From Muribaculaceae bacterium (lineage in GTDB: Bacteria; Bacteroidota; Bacteroidia; Bacteroidales; Muribaculaceae): a stretch of DNA of 64,000 bases. The notes below the pieces were generated by a model, which was given only the letters and a program-made list of their open reading frames with translations, was not told the origin of the DNA and did no database searches. Numbering within the stretch: position 1 is the stretch's first letter; the number at the start of each line of letters is the position of its first letter. Shown piece by piece: positions 1 to 8,223 of the stretch. Position numbers and translations under genes: made by a program. The DNA lies in NCBI GenBank assembly GCA_017405965.1, contig JAFQZK010000035.1, forward strand, positions 1-64,000, read 5' to 3'.

Positions 1-59
1 CTCGGCGTAGCCAATTGAACTAATTGGCATCCGCATTCAATTGTAACGAATGAAACTAA

Positions 60-97
60 TTGCATCCGCATTCCGACCAACTGGAGTGCGGATGCAA
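60..97. repeat. inverted repeat (hairpin) at left edge
   Basis: TTGCATCCGCATTCC at 60-74 pairs with GGAGTGCGGATGCAA at 83-97 (one mismatch) around an 8-base loop and is followed by a T-rich stretch. A degenerate direct copy of the left arm lies at about 18-39. It may be a terminator of a gene left of the window or part of the repeat-rich spacer; no coding sequence is visible in 1-539. Confidence 0.55.
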
Positions 98-130
98 TAT
101 TGTTTTAGTTGTTATAGTTGTTTTTAAAAT

Positions 131-381
131 CTTGGCGTCTTCGTGCCTTAGCGTGGGGCGGGTGGGTGCGGCCACGCCAAGGCGAGGCCCTACAACGCGT
201 CAGCCTCTTTAACCTTTAACCTTTAACCTTTAACCTGTTCGCGCCAGCGAGCACTCCCTTTTACTTGGCGTCTTAGCGCCTTAGCGTGGGGCCCTGGTTG
301 CGGCCACGCCAAGGCGAGGCCCTACAACGCATCAGCCTCATTAACCATTAACTTTTAATCTGCTCGCACCAGCGAGCATCA
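131..381. repeat. two tandem copies of a ~133-base intergenic element
   Basis: A unit beginning CTTGGCGTCTT at 131 recurs at 264. Both copies continue through CCTTAGCGTGGGG, a GGCCACGCCAAGGCGAGG block, a TACAACGC-TCAGCCTC block, an AACCTTT/TTAAC-rich stretch and a GCTCGC-N4-GCGAGC-like palindrome. The copies differ by scattered substitutions, so the duplication is not recent. A related short piece (GCGCCTTTGCG...GTGGGG) lies at about 24215-24241. No gene is visible in 1-539. Confidence 0.75.
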
Positions 382-539
382 GGCGAGCATAAAAAAGATT
401 TTTTTGAAAAAATTTGCCCAAATGAAAAAGAAAGAGTAATTTTATTGCCTGAATCAAGCAAGATGCCATGTCGATGGCACGATTATTGCTTGTAGTGACA
501 TTACTAAGACAGTTTTAATTCTTAAATTTACAGACAGAT

Positions 540-746
540 ATGAAACCGATTAACATTGTAATGGCAGTCGTGGGCGGCGCAATCGCCGGCGCGGCAGTGG
601 GTTTGCTTTTTGCCCCCGAGAAAGGTGACGATACCCGCAAGCGTATCGCAGATGCATTGCGTGAACAGGGCGTGAAGCTCAAAGGCTCCAAGCTCGATAA
701 CCTCGTTGATGACATCGCCGAGGAGATCAAGGACAAGTTGGATTAA
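540..746 (+). CDS. YtxH-like small membrane protein
   Basis: A 68-residue protein with an N-terminal hydrophobic, glycine/alanine-rich segment (residues about 5-25), then FAPEKGDDTRKRI and a charged, probably helical tail. This matches the YtxH family of small membrane-anchored general stress proteins, whose hallmark is a glycine-rich membrane segment followed by a FAPxxG(x)xxR motif. The biochemical role of the family is not established. It is first in a probable four-gene cluster with a second YtxH-like gene 22 bases downstream, a holin-like membrane protein and a basic protein. The start is an ATG. Confidence 0.8.
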   Translation: MKPINIVMAVVGGAIAGAAVGLLFAPEKGDDTRKRIADALREQGVKLKGSKLDNLVDDIAEEIKDKLD

Positions 747-768
747 TAATATTTAATTGAATAGTAAA

Positions 769-966
769 ATGAGAGGATTAAGCTTATTGTATGCATTCCT
801 GGGCGGCGCACTCGTCGGTGTTTCGGCTGCCATCCTGTTTGCCCCCGAGAAAGGTTCCGACCTGCGCAGTCGCATCAAAGAGATGCTCAAGAAGAACGGC
901 ATCGACTTCAGCGACGACGAGGTGGAGCAGCTGGTGAAGCAGATCAGCGCCCAGATCGAGGACTGA
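769..966 (+). CDS. YtxH-like small membrane protein, second copy
   Basis: A 65-residue paralogue of the preceding gene: MRGLSLLYAFLGG, a glycine/alanine hydrophobic segment, the same FAPEKGSDLRSRIKE block, then an acidic helical tail. A TTG at 757 is in frame, but the ATG at 769 gives the usual short N-terminus before the membrane segment, so I place the start there. Both copies share the block after the membrane segment and differ most at the C-terminus, which suggests duplication followed by divergence. Probable operon with its neighbours; function unknown beyond membrane or envelope association. Confidence 0.78.
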   Translation: MRGLSLLYAFLGGALVGVSAAILFAPEKGSDLRSRIKEMLKKNGIDFSDDEVEQLVKQISAQIED

Positions 967-984
967 CAAAATTACACATCACGT

Positions 985-1020
985 GACAGGTGGTGTCACC
1001 CTGTAGTGACACCGCCTGTC
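985..1020. terminator. hairpin between YtxH-like and holin-like genes
   Basis: GACAGGTGGTGTCAC (985-999) pairs with GTGACACCGCCTGTC (1006-1020) with one mismatch and a 6-base loop, followed at about 1029 by a short T-run. It could terminate part of the transcription or stabilise the upstream message; the downstream holin-like gene starts 79 bases later. Confidence 0.5.
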
Positions 1021-1098
1021 GGTGGTTGTCTTTTTGTCGGCTGTTAACACCTAACCTCTAAACTTCAAATCTGCAAAGGCGGGTTTGAATAAAGAAGC

Positions 1099-1449
1099 AT
1101 GAACGAGATAGATTATAAAAAACTGTTCAACGAGGCGCGCAAGTTTTTTGCCCTCGAGTGGGATTACACCAAGCTCACGGCGGTTGAGAAGCTGGCCATC
1201 TTGCTGTCGGCATCGGCATTTGTCATTGTGGTCATCATCATCTGCACCTTTGCCTTGAGCTACTTGTTCTCGGCCCTGATCACCGTCCTGGCCGGTGCGC
1301 TGGGATGCACCTGGGGTGCACAGCTCATCGCTGCTGTGCTGCTGTTGTTGCTGCTGCTGGTGGTGTTTGCCTTCAAGAAGCAGCTCATTGTTGATCCCAT
1401 TACACGATTTGTGAGTAAACTGTTCCTAAAACCCGAAGACAATGAGTGA
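1099..1449 (+). CDS. holin-superfamily-III-like membrane protein
   Basis: A 116-residue protein with a charged N-terminal helix (about 1-32) and two strong hydrophobic segments (about 35-63 and 70-95) joined by a short glycine-rich turn. This arrangement matches the phage_holin_3_6 (actinobacteriophage holin superfamily III) family, which in Bacteroidetes is a chromosomal membrane protein usually found next to YtxH genes rather than in prophages. No phage genes are present nearby, so lysis function is not implied. Its 3' end overlaps the next gene by 8 bases, which argues for translational coupling. Confidence 0.75.
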   Translation: MNEIDYKKLFNEARKFFALEWDYTKLTAVEKLAILLSASAFVIVVIIICTFALSYLFSALITVLAGALGCTWGAQLIAAVLLLLLLLVVFAFKKQLIVDPITRFVSKLFLKPEDNE

Positions 1450-1759
1450 TACCGATATCAACAACGTCGCCCCGTCGATCAATGACGAGTCGGGTGATTG
1501 GCAGGGCATGACACTTGAACAGCTGCGTCGAGCCCGCGCCAAGGCGCTCGTTCGCCGTGAAGTGGGACGCGCCACCATGCAATATAGTATCGACAACGTC
1601 AAGGACAACGTTTCGAACAACGGAGTCCGGGCCCTCATGTTCAGCCCCGGAACCGTCTCCCACTTGAAGACGGCCGACTATGTGCTGCTGGGCTTCAGAC
1701 TCACGCGATGGCTCATGGGATTGCGTAGCGATAACCGCCGTCGTCGCCGTCGCCGTTGA
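1442..1759 (+). CDS. hypothetical protein with poly-arginine C-terminus
   Basis: A 105-residue soluble protein of no family I recognise. It overlaps the holin-like gene by 8 bases in another frame, so the two are probably co-translated. It is rich in Arg and Lys in the middle (EQLRRARAKALVRREVGR) and ends in seven consecutive arginines encoded by mixed CGC/CGT codons. A mildly hydrophobic stretch near residues 75-92 could associate with membrane. The gene order (YtxH, YtxH, holin-like, this) suggests an accessory cytoplasmic partner of a membrane complex; the Arg tail could bind nucleic acid or acidic phospholipid. That is inference only. Confidence 0.6.
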   Translation: MSDTDINNVAPSINDESGDWQGMTLEQLRRARAKALVRREVGRATMQYSIDNVKDNVSNNGVRALMFSPGTVSHLKTADYVLLGFRLTRWLMGLRSDNRRRRRRR

Positions 1760-1821
1760 CCTTATGGAGGCCGAAAAACATTAAAATATTGCCTTAAAAT
1801 TCACTTTTTTTAGAAAAAAAG

Positions 1822-1851
1822 TTGCTGTTATTTTGATTTTATCTATATTTG
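1822..1851 (+). promoter_or_regulatory. Bacteroidetes -33/-7 promoter of the ECF sigma gene
   Basis: TTG at 1822-1824, a 19-base spacer, and TATATTTG at 1844-1851 match the Bacteroidetes primary sigma consensus (TTTG, 19-21 bases, TAnnTTTG). Transcription would start near 1859, leaving a leader of about 110 bases before the sigma factor gene. Confidence 0.75.
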
Positions 1852-1968
1852 CAGCCTGAAATCTGCCGATTTCACACGAGTGAGTATATAATTTTTAATG
1901 ACAATAAATAATTAATATTAGACTGCCTATCGACAAACATTACTCTTATTGACCAAAAATAAATAGTA

Positions 1969-2559
1969 ATGAAAATCTACAAGGACAAGAGCGACGAGCA
2001 ACTTATCTCGCTGTATGTCGATGGCACTAACGAGGCCTTTGATGAGCTCCTGGAGCGACACAAAGACCATGTTTACATGTATATATATCACTCGGTTAAA
2101 AACGAGGATCTCGCCGACGATATCTTCCAAGATACCTTTGTCAAAGTCATCACTACCATCAAGCAAGGCCGATATGTCGAGAATGGACATTTCGCCGCAT
2201 GGATTACACGCATCGCCCACAATCTGATCATTGACTACTACAGGCTCAGCAGGGCCGAGAATGTCCAGTCGACCGATGATGAGGAGATCAACATCCTGAA
2301 CCGCAAGGAACTGTCCGAGCGGACTATCGAGGACAATATGGTGACCGACCAGATTCACAGCGATGTGCGTCGCTTGATCAAGGAATTGCCCGTGAGCCAG
2401 CGCGACGTGCTGGTGATGCGTTACTACAAGAACATGAGCTTCAAGGAGATAGCCGACACCCTCAACGTGAGCATCAACACGGCTCTGGGTCGCATGCGCT
2501 ATGCCATTCTCAACTTGCGCCGCATTGCCTCCGAGAACAATATCATCCTCACCGTGTAG
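1969..2559 (+). CDS. ECF-type RNA polymerase sigma factor
   Basis: A 196-residue sigma-70 family protein of the extracytoplasmic function class. Residues about 22-90 are sigma region 2 (DELLERHKDHVYMYIY, DLADDIFQDTFVKV, the -10 binding helix), and residues about 130-185 are region 4 (LPVSQRDVLVMRYYKNMSFKEIADTLNVSINTALGRMRYA), a helix-turn-helix that reads the -35 element. Region 3 is missing, as expected for the class. No anti-sigma gene is adjacent; the next gene points the other way. The gene has its own promoter and a leader of about 110 bases. The regulon cannot be told from this window. Confidence 0.9.
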   Translation: MKIYKDKSDEQLISLYVDGTNEAFDELLERHKDHVYMYIYHSVKNEDLADDIFQDTFVKVITTIKQGRYVENGHFAAWITRIAHNLIIDYYRLSRAENVQSTDDEEINILNRKELSERTIEDNMVTDQIHSDVRRLIKELPVSQRDVLVMRYYKNMSFKEIADTLNVSINTALGRMRYAILNLRRIASENNIILTV

Positions 2560-2641
2560 TAGGGCTCGAAACATCACATTACAGTATAAAATAACTTGAA
2601 TTCGATGAAATTATTGATTGTCAATCAGTGCGTTGGCAATT

Positions 2642-2880
2642 CCCCCTCTAAGATTAGAGGGGGCAGGGGGCGTTGACATCCCAAGAGGAAGCGCTTTGAG
2701 GGTAAGTCATACTCCTCCGGCGCACTCCCCCTCCTCCGCCCTAACGGGCACCTCCCCCCAGGCGGGGGAGGAATTCCACCTCCTCAAGTAGGAGGCGATG
2801 AGTATCAGCAACTTATTCTCATCGAACTCACGTTAAAATGCGAGAGGCAAGATGGATCCACGTTCCGTCTTGCCTCTCGT
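2642..2880. repeat. hairpin-rich intergenic spacer
   Basis: The 348-base gap between the sigma factor and the secreted protein at 2908 has no gene. It holds a perfect hairpin CCCCCTCT (2642-2649) with AGAGGGGG (2656-2663), a C-rich block at 2727-2740 that imperfectly pairs with a G-rich block at 2761-2772, the motif TCGAACTCACGTTA (2822-2835) that recurs at 24165, and a hairpin GAGAGGCAAGA...TCTTGCCTCTC at about 2842-2879 that could terminate the leftward gene at 2908. Confidence 0.55.
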
Positions 2881-2907
2881 GTGTTATCGTGGCGCCCCCT
2901 CCCGATA

Positions 2908-3522
2908 TCAAGGGCAGCAGGGGCAGGGCAGCAGGGGCCGCAAGTCGCGCTCAAAAATGTCGCGCCTGATGATGCGGTAATGCGGAGAGTAGGCCTCGCG
3001 GTAGTCGGGCGAGTGGCTGATGGCATATCGTCCCTGGGCCAGCACCCCTTCGATAAATTGCTTGTCCTCGTCGCAGTGGGGCAGGGTGATGCCCATCTTG
3101 CCGATGGCGTCGACGATTTTGTTCCAGCGAGTTGCCCAACTCTCTACTGTGGGGCGCTCTGCGCTGTTGGCACTGGCGATGAAGGCCTCGAGAAGCGTCT
3201 CGGCAGGTATGAAACCCTCCTTGACGACTCTGAGGCTCACGCGCACATAGTTCCCGCTTATGCCGCAAGGCTCATAGTACCAGGGCAACATCTCGTGGCT
3301 GTTGCTCGTGTTGAGCTCCTGCTCAAGATAGGCCCTGACCGATGCGGTGTCGTTCACCAGGTGCTCGGCACCCATGTAGTCTTGAAAACATGATTTGTAG
3401 ATGTCGAGCAACCGCGCTTGGGGGTACTGTTCCAGCATCGCTGTCACAAAACCCTCGACCTCTTGGCCCAAGCCGGCTAGGCAGCTGGCCGCTATCAGGA
3501 TGGCACTCATGATGATTCTCAT
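2908..3522 (-). CDS. secreted protein of unknown function
   Basis: A 204-residue protein with an N-terminal signal peptide (MRIIMSAILIAASCLAGLG, cleavage likely near residue 20). The body is predicted to be mostly helical, with EGFVTAMLEQYPQARLLDIYKSCFQDYMGAEHLV near the start and a PHYRIIRRDIFERDL segment near the end. Four cysteines fall in the mature part; the C-terminus ends in a CPCCP motif. I do not recognise the family with certainty. It lies 51 bases downstream of ligA on the same strand and may be co-transcribed, though a functional link to DNA ligation is unlikely for an exported protein. Confidence 0.7.
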   Translation of the reverse strand: MRIIMSAILIAASCLAGLGQEVEGFVTAMLEQYPQARLLDIYKSCFQDYMGAEHLVNDTASVRAYLEQELNTSNSHEMLPWYYEPCGISGNYVRVSLRVVKEGFIPAETLLEAFIASANSAERPTVESWATRWNKIVDAIGKMGITLPHCDEDKQFIEGVLAQGRYAISHSPDYREAYSPHYRIIRRDIFERDLRPLLPCPCCP

Positions 3523-3573
3523 AGGGGGGATTATCTTTTTGTCAATCTCTTGTGTCTCATTCCTTAATCCGCG

Positions 3574-5580
3574 TCAGTCGGCAATCATCTCCAGGAATTG
3601 GTCCTCGTTGATGATGTCGATGCCCAGTTTGCGGGCCTTTTCCAGTTTGGCGGGTCCCATGTTCTCACCGGCCAGGATGAAACTGGTGGCGCTAGAGATG
3701 CTGCTCACGTTCTTGCCTCCGTTCTGCTCGATCATCGCCTTGTACTCTTCGCGTGAGTGCTTGGCGAACACACCGCTGATGACCACTTTCTTGCCCAGCA
3801 GTTTGTCGGTTTGGCCGGCTGTCTCCTCCTCGGTGAGCGCCATTTGCAGGCCGGCTGCTTTCAGTCGATCGACGATGACGCGGTTGCGCTCCTCGGCAAA
3901 GAAATCGACGATCGACTGGGCGATCTTGGGGCCGATCTCGGGGATGGCGGCAAGTTGCTCGGCAGGCATCGTCATCAGTGTGTCGATGTCGCGCGTGTGG
4001 CGGGCAAGCACCTTGCCGGTCGTCTCGCCTACAAAGGGGATGGAGAGGGCGAAGATGACGCGTGCATAGGGCACGCTGCGACTGGCCTCCACGCCGCGCA
4101 GGATGCGCTGTGCACTCTTCTCCTGGAAGCGGTCGAGTGTGACGAGTTGTTCCTGGGTCAGGTCATACAGGTCGGCCACATCGTTCACCAGGCCACTTTT
4201 GTTGAGGATGACGGCCACTTCCTCGCCGATGCCGTCGATGTCCATCGCGTGCCGTCCCACGAAGTGCTCGATGCGACCGCATATCTGCGGCCCGCAGCCC
4301 CACTTGTTGGGGCACACCCATGCCGCCTCGCCCTCGACGCGCTGCAACGGTGTGCCGCACGACGGGCAGTGGGTGACAAAGGCGATGGGCTGGCTGCCGG
4401 GCTGGCGCCGTTTCTCGTCCACGCCCACGATCTTGGGGATGATTTCGCCGCCCTTTTCCACGTAGAGCATGTCGCCCTCGTGGATGTCGAGCTGCTGGAT
4501 GATGTCGGCATTGTGCAGCGAGGCACGCTTGACGATGGTGCCGCTCAGCAGCACGGGATCCAGGTTGGCGACCGGCGTGATGACACCCGTGCGTCCCACC
4601 TCGAACGAGACATGTTGCAGCTTGGTACATTCGCGCTCGGGGGCGAATTTATAGGCGATGGCCCAGCGGGGTGACTTGGCAGTGGCGCCCAGATTGAGTT
4701 GCTGGCGCAGCGAGTTGATCTTGAACACGAGACCGTCGGTGGCGACGGGCAGTTTCTTGCGCTCCACATCCCAATGGGCGATGAAGTCCTTCACCGCATC
4801 GATGCTGGGCAGGATGGACATCTCGCCCGTCTTGAAGCCCCAACGCTGCAACGCCTTGATGCTGTCGTAGTGGGTCTCGAAGGGCAGGTTGTCGCCCAGC
4901 AGGAAGTAGAAGATGGCATCAAGGCCACGGCGGGCGACCTCGGCGCTGTTCTGTAGTTTGAGCGTCCCGGCTGCAGCGTTGCGCGGGTTGGCAAACAACG
5001 GCTCCTCGTTGAACTCGCGCTCCTTGTTGAGCTTCTCGAAGCTCGTCCACGGCAACAGAATCTCGCCCCTCACCTCAAACTTCTTGGGCAGGTCGATGAA
5101 TCCCTTGATTTCCAGCGGCACGCTCTTGATGGTGATGACGTTGGCCGTCACATCGTCGCCCTGGACACCGTCGCCACGCGTCACGGCCCGCACCAGTCGG
5201 CCTTGTTCATAGGTCACCGATATCGACGTGCCGTCATACTTCATCTCGCCGACAATCTCGCTGGGTTCGCCACCCAGGCCGTCTTGGGCGCGGCGCAGGA
5301 ATTCCTGCACCTCCTCGATGCTGTAGCTGTTAGACAGTGACATCATGGGGCGCTCGTGGCGCACCTGGGTGAAACCCTTGCTGATGTCGCTGCCCACGCG
5401 CTGGGTGGGTGACAACGGATCTTGATACTGCGGGTAGTCGCGCTCCAGGTCTTGCAGCTCGCGCAGCAAGGCGTCAAACTCCTGGTCGCTCACCGTCGGG
5501 GCGTTCAGGACATAGTAGCTGTGGTTGTGGCGGTTAATGATTTCCCGCAATTCTTTGATTCGCTGTTCAAAAAGGTCCAT
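3574..5580 (-). CDS. ligA: NAD-dependent DNA ligase LigA
   Basis: A 668-residue enzyme that seals nicks using NAD+, in replication and repair. Domains in order: Ia NMN-binding (1-70), adenylation domain with catalytic lysine K114 in the KYDGTS motif, OB-fold (about 315-395), zinc finger (CPSCG...[12 protein letters not shown]; four cysteines, about 405-435), helix-hairpin-helix repeats (about 440-580) and a C-terminal BRCT domain (about 590-668). Length is normal for the family. The start ATG lies 32 bases from a minus-strand TAATTTTG box at 5612-5619. Probably followed by the secreted-protein gene at 2908. Confidence 0.98.
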   Translation of the reverse strand: MDLFEQRIKELREIINRHNHSYYVLNAPTVSDQEFDALLRELQDLERDYPQYQDPLSPTQRVGSDISKGFTQVRHERPMMSLSNSYSIEEVQEFLRRAQDGLGGEPSEIVGEMKYDGTSISVTYEQGRLVRAVTRGDGVQGDDVTANVITIKSVPLEIKGFIDLPKKFEVRGEILLPWTSFEKLNKEREFNEEPLFANPRNAAAGTLKLQNSAEVARRGLDAIFYFLLGDNLPFETHYDSIKALQRWGFKTGEMSILPSIDAVKDFIAHWDVERKKLPVATDGLVFKINSLRQQLNLGATAKSPRWAIAYKFAPERECTKLQHVSFEVGRTGVITPVANLDPVLLSGTIVKRASLHNADIIQQLDIHEGDMLYVEKGGEIIPKIVGVDEKRRQPGSQPIAFVTHCPSCGTPLQRVEGEAAWVCPNKWGCGPQICGRIEHFVGRHAMDIDGIGEEVAVILNKSGLVNDVADLYDLTQEQLVTLDRFQEKSAQRILRGVEASRSVPYARVIFALSIPFVGETTGKVLARHTRDIDTLMTMPAEQLAAIPEIGPKIAQSIVDFFAEERNRVIVDRLKAAGLQMALTEEETAGQTDKLLGKKVVISGVFAKHSREEYKAMIEQNGGKNVSSISSATSFILAGENMGPAKLEKARKLGIDIINEDQFLEMIAD

Positions 5581-5611
5581 CTTGATGAATGATTTGAGTG
5601 TTTTTGATTTC

Positions 5612-5669
5612 CAAAATTAGTGTTTTTTTCTGAAAAAATGACTGTAATTCGTTTTTTTTCTTAATTTTG
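5612..5669. promoter_or_regulatory. divergent -7 boxes for ligA and a small lipoprotein
   Basis: CAAAATTA at 5612-5619 reads TAATTTTG on the minus strand and fits a ligA promoter (start about 30 bases downstream). TAATTTTG at 5662-5669 on the plus strand fits a promoter for the lipoprotein at 5715. Upstream TTG boxes are weak on both sides. Confidence 0.6.
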
Positions 5670-5714
5670 CACTCAGTAAATTCATATTGAACGCATAGCC
5701 ATATTAGTATATAT

Positions 5715-5900
5715 ATGAAGAAGCTTTTGAAATGCCTCTTGATTTGCGCTGCGGTGGCCATGATTTCGCTCTTGTCGACGGGATGCATTCGTCAAGACTA
5801 TTTGATGTTTGAGGATGGAGAGTTCGACGGTGTAGAATTCTCGGATTACGACTTGATACAGAATGCTGAGCTCGAGATGGATGATATAGACCGCAATTGA
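5715..5900 (+). CDS. very small putative lipoprotein
   Basis: A 61-residue protein with a signal peptide and lipobox LSTGC, so Cys24 would be lipidated and the mature protein is only about 38 residues. The mature part is strongly acidic (many Asp and Glu) and contains no recognisable domain. A plus-strand TAATTTTG box lies about 45 bases upstream. It stands alone, divergent from ligA. Short acidic lipoproteins are easily over-predicted; the good promoter and clean lipobox support a real gene. Confidence 0.6.
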   Translation: MKKLLKCLLICAAVAMISLLSTGCIRQDYLMFEDGEFDGVEFSDYDLIQNAELEMDDIDRN

Positions 5901-6052
5901 CGGTGTCTCGCCAACTGCCAGTGCTTTGCTATGGTTTTTACACTGTGAAAATCCGTTTTAAAAATAATTAACAGGGCCCTATGTTATGATACTTAGCCAA
6001 TTAGTTAATACTGATTTGGTCAAAATGTCATAGTTTGTTGCCTTTTTAACAT

Positions 6053-6080
6053 TTTGTTAAAGATTATTTTTATATATTTG
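6053..6080 (+). promoter_or_regulatory. promoter of serine palmitoyltransferase gene
   Basis: TATATTTG at 6073-6080 with TTTG at 6053-6056 upstream (spacer 16, shorter than usual). Transcription would start near 6088 and the first good ATG is at 6153. The spacer from 5901 to 6052 holds nothing else that I can identify. Confidence 0.55.
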
Positions 6081-6152
6081 CAGCCAATTATAAAATAATG
6101 TCACCGCTTGGCACTGTCAAGGGACGACAAAACAGAACTAAGATATTTGTAT

Positions 6153-7340
6153 ATGAACTTATTAGAGAATAAGTTAGCGCGATATGATGAGCCGCAGAAG
6201 GCGAAGGCCGCGGGCATCTATCCCTATTTTCGTGCTATCTCGAGTGAACAGGACTCCGAGGTCATCATGAATGGCAAACGGGTGCTCATGTTCGGTTCCA
6301 ACTGTTACTCGGGTCTGGTCAACGATGAGCGCATCAAGCAAGCTGCCATCGAGGCAACCCAGAAATACGGCACCGGATGTGCCGGATCTCCTTTCCTGAA
6401 CGGTACGCTCGACCTCCACAAGCAGCTCGAGCGCAAGCTGGCCGATTACGAGGGCAAGGAGGACGCGATGATTTACAGTACGGGCTTCGGCGTGAACCTG
6501 GGCGTGATTTCCACGCTGACGGGTCGCGAAGACTATATCCTTTGGGACGAGCAAGACCACGCCTCGATCATCGAGGGCCGTCGCCTCTCGTTTTCCAATT
6601 CCTTGAAGTACAAGCACAACGACATGGCATCGCTCGAGGCTCAGCTCAAGAAGTGTGAGCCCGACCGTGTCAAGCTCATCGTCACCGACGGCGTCTTCTC
6701 GATGGAGGGCGACGTGTGCAAGCTCCCCGATATCGTGGACCTGGCGCACAAGTACAACGCCAGCATCATGGTCGATGAGGCTCACGGCATCGGCGTGTTC
6801 GGCGAGGGCGGTCGCGGCGTCTGCGACCACTTCGGCCTGCGCGACGAGGTGGACCTGATCATGGGCACCTTCTCCAAGTCGATTGCTTCGTTGGGCGGCT
6901 TCATTGCCACCAGCAAGGTGATCACCAACTACCTGCGTCACCATTCCCGCAGCTACATCTTCACCGCCAGCATCACCCCCGCATCGACGGCAGCTGCGAT
7001 GAAGGCCATCGATATCATGCTCAATGAGCCCGAGCGCCAGGAGCACCTCTGGAAGATCACTCACGAGGCGTTGCAGGGATTCCGCGACATGGGATGTGAG
7101 ATCGGTCACACCGAGACTCCCATCATCCCGCTGTTCATCCGCGACAACAACAAGACCTTCGCCATCACGCGCGACCTGTTGAACGAGGGCATCTTTGTCA
7201 ATCCCGTCGTTTCGCCCGCTGTTGCGCCCAACGACACGCTCATCCGCTTCAGCCTCATGGCTACCCACACCCACGAGCAGGTGGCCTTCGCCCTGGAGAA
7301 GATCCAGAAGGTCTTCCGTGCCTACGGACTCGTGCCTTGA
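6153..7340 (+). CDS. spt: serine palmitoyltransferase (sphingolipid synthesis)
   Basis: A 395-residue PLP enzyme of the alpha-oxoamine synthase family. It matches the Bacteroides serine palmitoyltransferase, which condenses serine with a fatty acyl-CoA to begin sphingolipid synthesis. Visible features: the Bacteroidetes N-terminus MNLLENKLARYDEPQKAKAAG, the DEQDHAS segment near residue 134, the cofactor-binding DEAHGIG at 208-214, and the PLP lysine K242 in GTFSKSIASLGG. A TTG at 6108 is in frame, but the ATG at 6153 gives the known N-terminus and family length (394-395). KBL or 8-amino-7-oxononanoate synthase are alternatives, but the N-terminus favours Spt. It stands alone with its own promoter and terminator. 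Confidence 0.85.
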   Translation: MNLLENKLARYDEPQKAKAAGIYPYFRAISSEQDSEVIMNGKRVLMFGSNCYSGLVNDERIKQAAIEATQKYGTGCAGSPFLNGTLDLHKQLERKLADYEGKEDAMIYSTGFGVNLGVISTLTGREDYILWDEQDHASIIEGRRLSFSNSLKYKHNDMASLEAQLKKCEPDRVKLIVTDGVFSMEGDVCKLPDIVDLAHKYNASIMVDEAHGIGVFGEGGRGVCDHFGLRDEVDLIMGTFSKSIASLGGFIATSKVITNYLRHHSRSYIFTASITPASTAAAMKAIDIMLNEPERQEHLWKITHEALQGFRDMGCEIGHTETPIIPLFIRDNNKTFAITRDLLNEGIFVNPVVSPAVAPNDTLIRFSLMATHTHEQVAFALEKIQKVFRAYGLVP

Positions 7341-7370
7341 TTCAGCACATCGATCTTGATATAAATAAGG

Positions 7371-7404
7371 TGAAGCCGCGCAATCAGCGTGGCTTCATTT
7401 GTTC
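7371..7404 (+). terminator. terminator after serine palmitoyltransferase
   Basis: TGAAGCCGCGC (7371-7381) pairs with GCGTGGCTTCA (7387-7397) and is followed by a short T-rich stretch. It lies 31 bases after the stop codon. Confidence 0.65.
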
Positions 7405-7472
7405 TCTGATGCCCGTGAAAACGGGAAATGCCCGATTTTTAGCCCCTATAAAGAAAAAAATATCGAAAAATA

Positions 7473-7503
7473 CTTGTCCGTTAAAATTGTATTAGTAATT
7501 TCG
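7473..7503 (+). promoter_or_regulatory. promoter of pRiA4b ORF-3-like gene
   Basis: TTG at 7473-7475, 20-base spacer, TAATTTCG at 7496-7503; a near-consensus Bacteroidetes promoter 38 bases before the ATG at 7541. Confidence 0.65.
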
Positions 7504-7540
7504 CAACATCAAATTCTAGACACAACAACGTTTTAGCATT

Positions 7541-8104
7541 ATGATTTACAAATTTGTCATAGTATCGGACGAGGCCGATAATTTCAAATTGCAGATTGCC
7601 ATCGACTCAACGGCAACCTTCATGCAGCTGCGCAACATCATTCTTGACTCGGCAGGTTACGGCAAGGACCAGATGGATTCCTTCTATATCTGTGATGACG
7701 AGTGGAGCAAGCAGAAGGAGGTCACCTGCATGGATATGGGAACCGAATCCGATGAGGACATCTGGATCATGGACGATACACAGCTCGACGAGCTCCTCGA
7801 GGACGAGGGACAGAGAATGAAATTTGTCTTCGACTACATGACCGAGCGTTTCTTCAAGGTGAAACTCAAGGAAGTCATTCCCGGCAAGAACTTGCACGAC
7901 CCCTTGTGCGAGAGCAAGATCGGCAACCCGCCCACCGAGAATGTGGACATCTCCGAGTTCATCACGATTCCCAAAATCCCCGATGCCAGCAACATCGATC
8001 CCATCGACAAGAGCGAGTTCTACGGCGACGAGGAGTACGATCAAGAAGAGATCTCCGACTTCGAGGAACTGGACAACCTCGACAACGATCATTACAACTT
8101 CTAG
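7541..8104 (+). CDS. plasmid pRiA4b ORF-3-like protein
   Basis: A 187-residue acidic cytoplasmic protein. Residues about 1-120 match the pRiA4b ORF-3-like fold (PF07929; often named IS1096 passenger TnpR-like): MIYKFVIVSDEADNFKLQI, FMQLRNIILDSAGYGKDQMDSFYI, EVTCMDMG and a FVFDYMTERFFKVKL strand region. The C-terminal 55 residues are low-complexity and very acidic (SEFYGDEEYDQEEISDFEELD). The family is common in Bacteroidetes chromosomes away from any transposon, and none is present here, so the mobile-element name should not be taken literally. Function unknown. Confidence 0.75.
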   Translation: MIYKFVIVSDEADNFKLQIAIDSTATFMQLRNIILDSAGYGKDQMDSFYICDDEWSKQKEVTCMDMGTESDEDIWIMDDTQLDELLEDEGQRMKFVFDYMTERFFKVKLKEVIPGKNLHDPLCESKIGNPPTENVDISEFITIPKIPDASNIDPIDKSEFYGDEEYDQEEISDFEELDNLDNDHYNF

Positions 8105-8147
8105 GGAAATCCAGGGAAGCACAGCAATTCAAAAAAGAGGAATATTT

Positions 8148-8178
8148 TTGTGACCTCGATAAAATTGACTACTTTTGC
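8148..8178 (+). promoter_or_regulatory. promoter of small lipoprotein and tRNA-Gly
   Basis: TTG at 8148-8150, 20-base spacer, TACTTTTG at 8171-8178, ahead of the lipoprotein at 8224. The tRNA-Gly lies 29 bases after the lipoprotein stop with no separate promoter box that I can see, so the two may be co-transcribed. Confidence 0.7.
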
Positions 8179-8223
8179 AAGGTAAAGCAAGCTCATTATC
8201 ATCATTTAAGGTCATTATAGGTT

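Noticed and set aside
1099-1449. Prophage remnant (holin)
   Set aside because: No other phage gene is nearby and this holin-like family is usual in Bacteroidetes chromosomes.
7541-8104. Transposon gene (IS1096 TnpR-like name)
   Set aside because: No transposase or terminal repeats; the family is widespread outside mobile elements.
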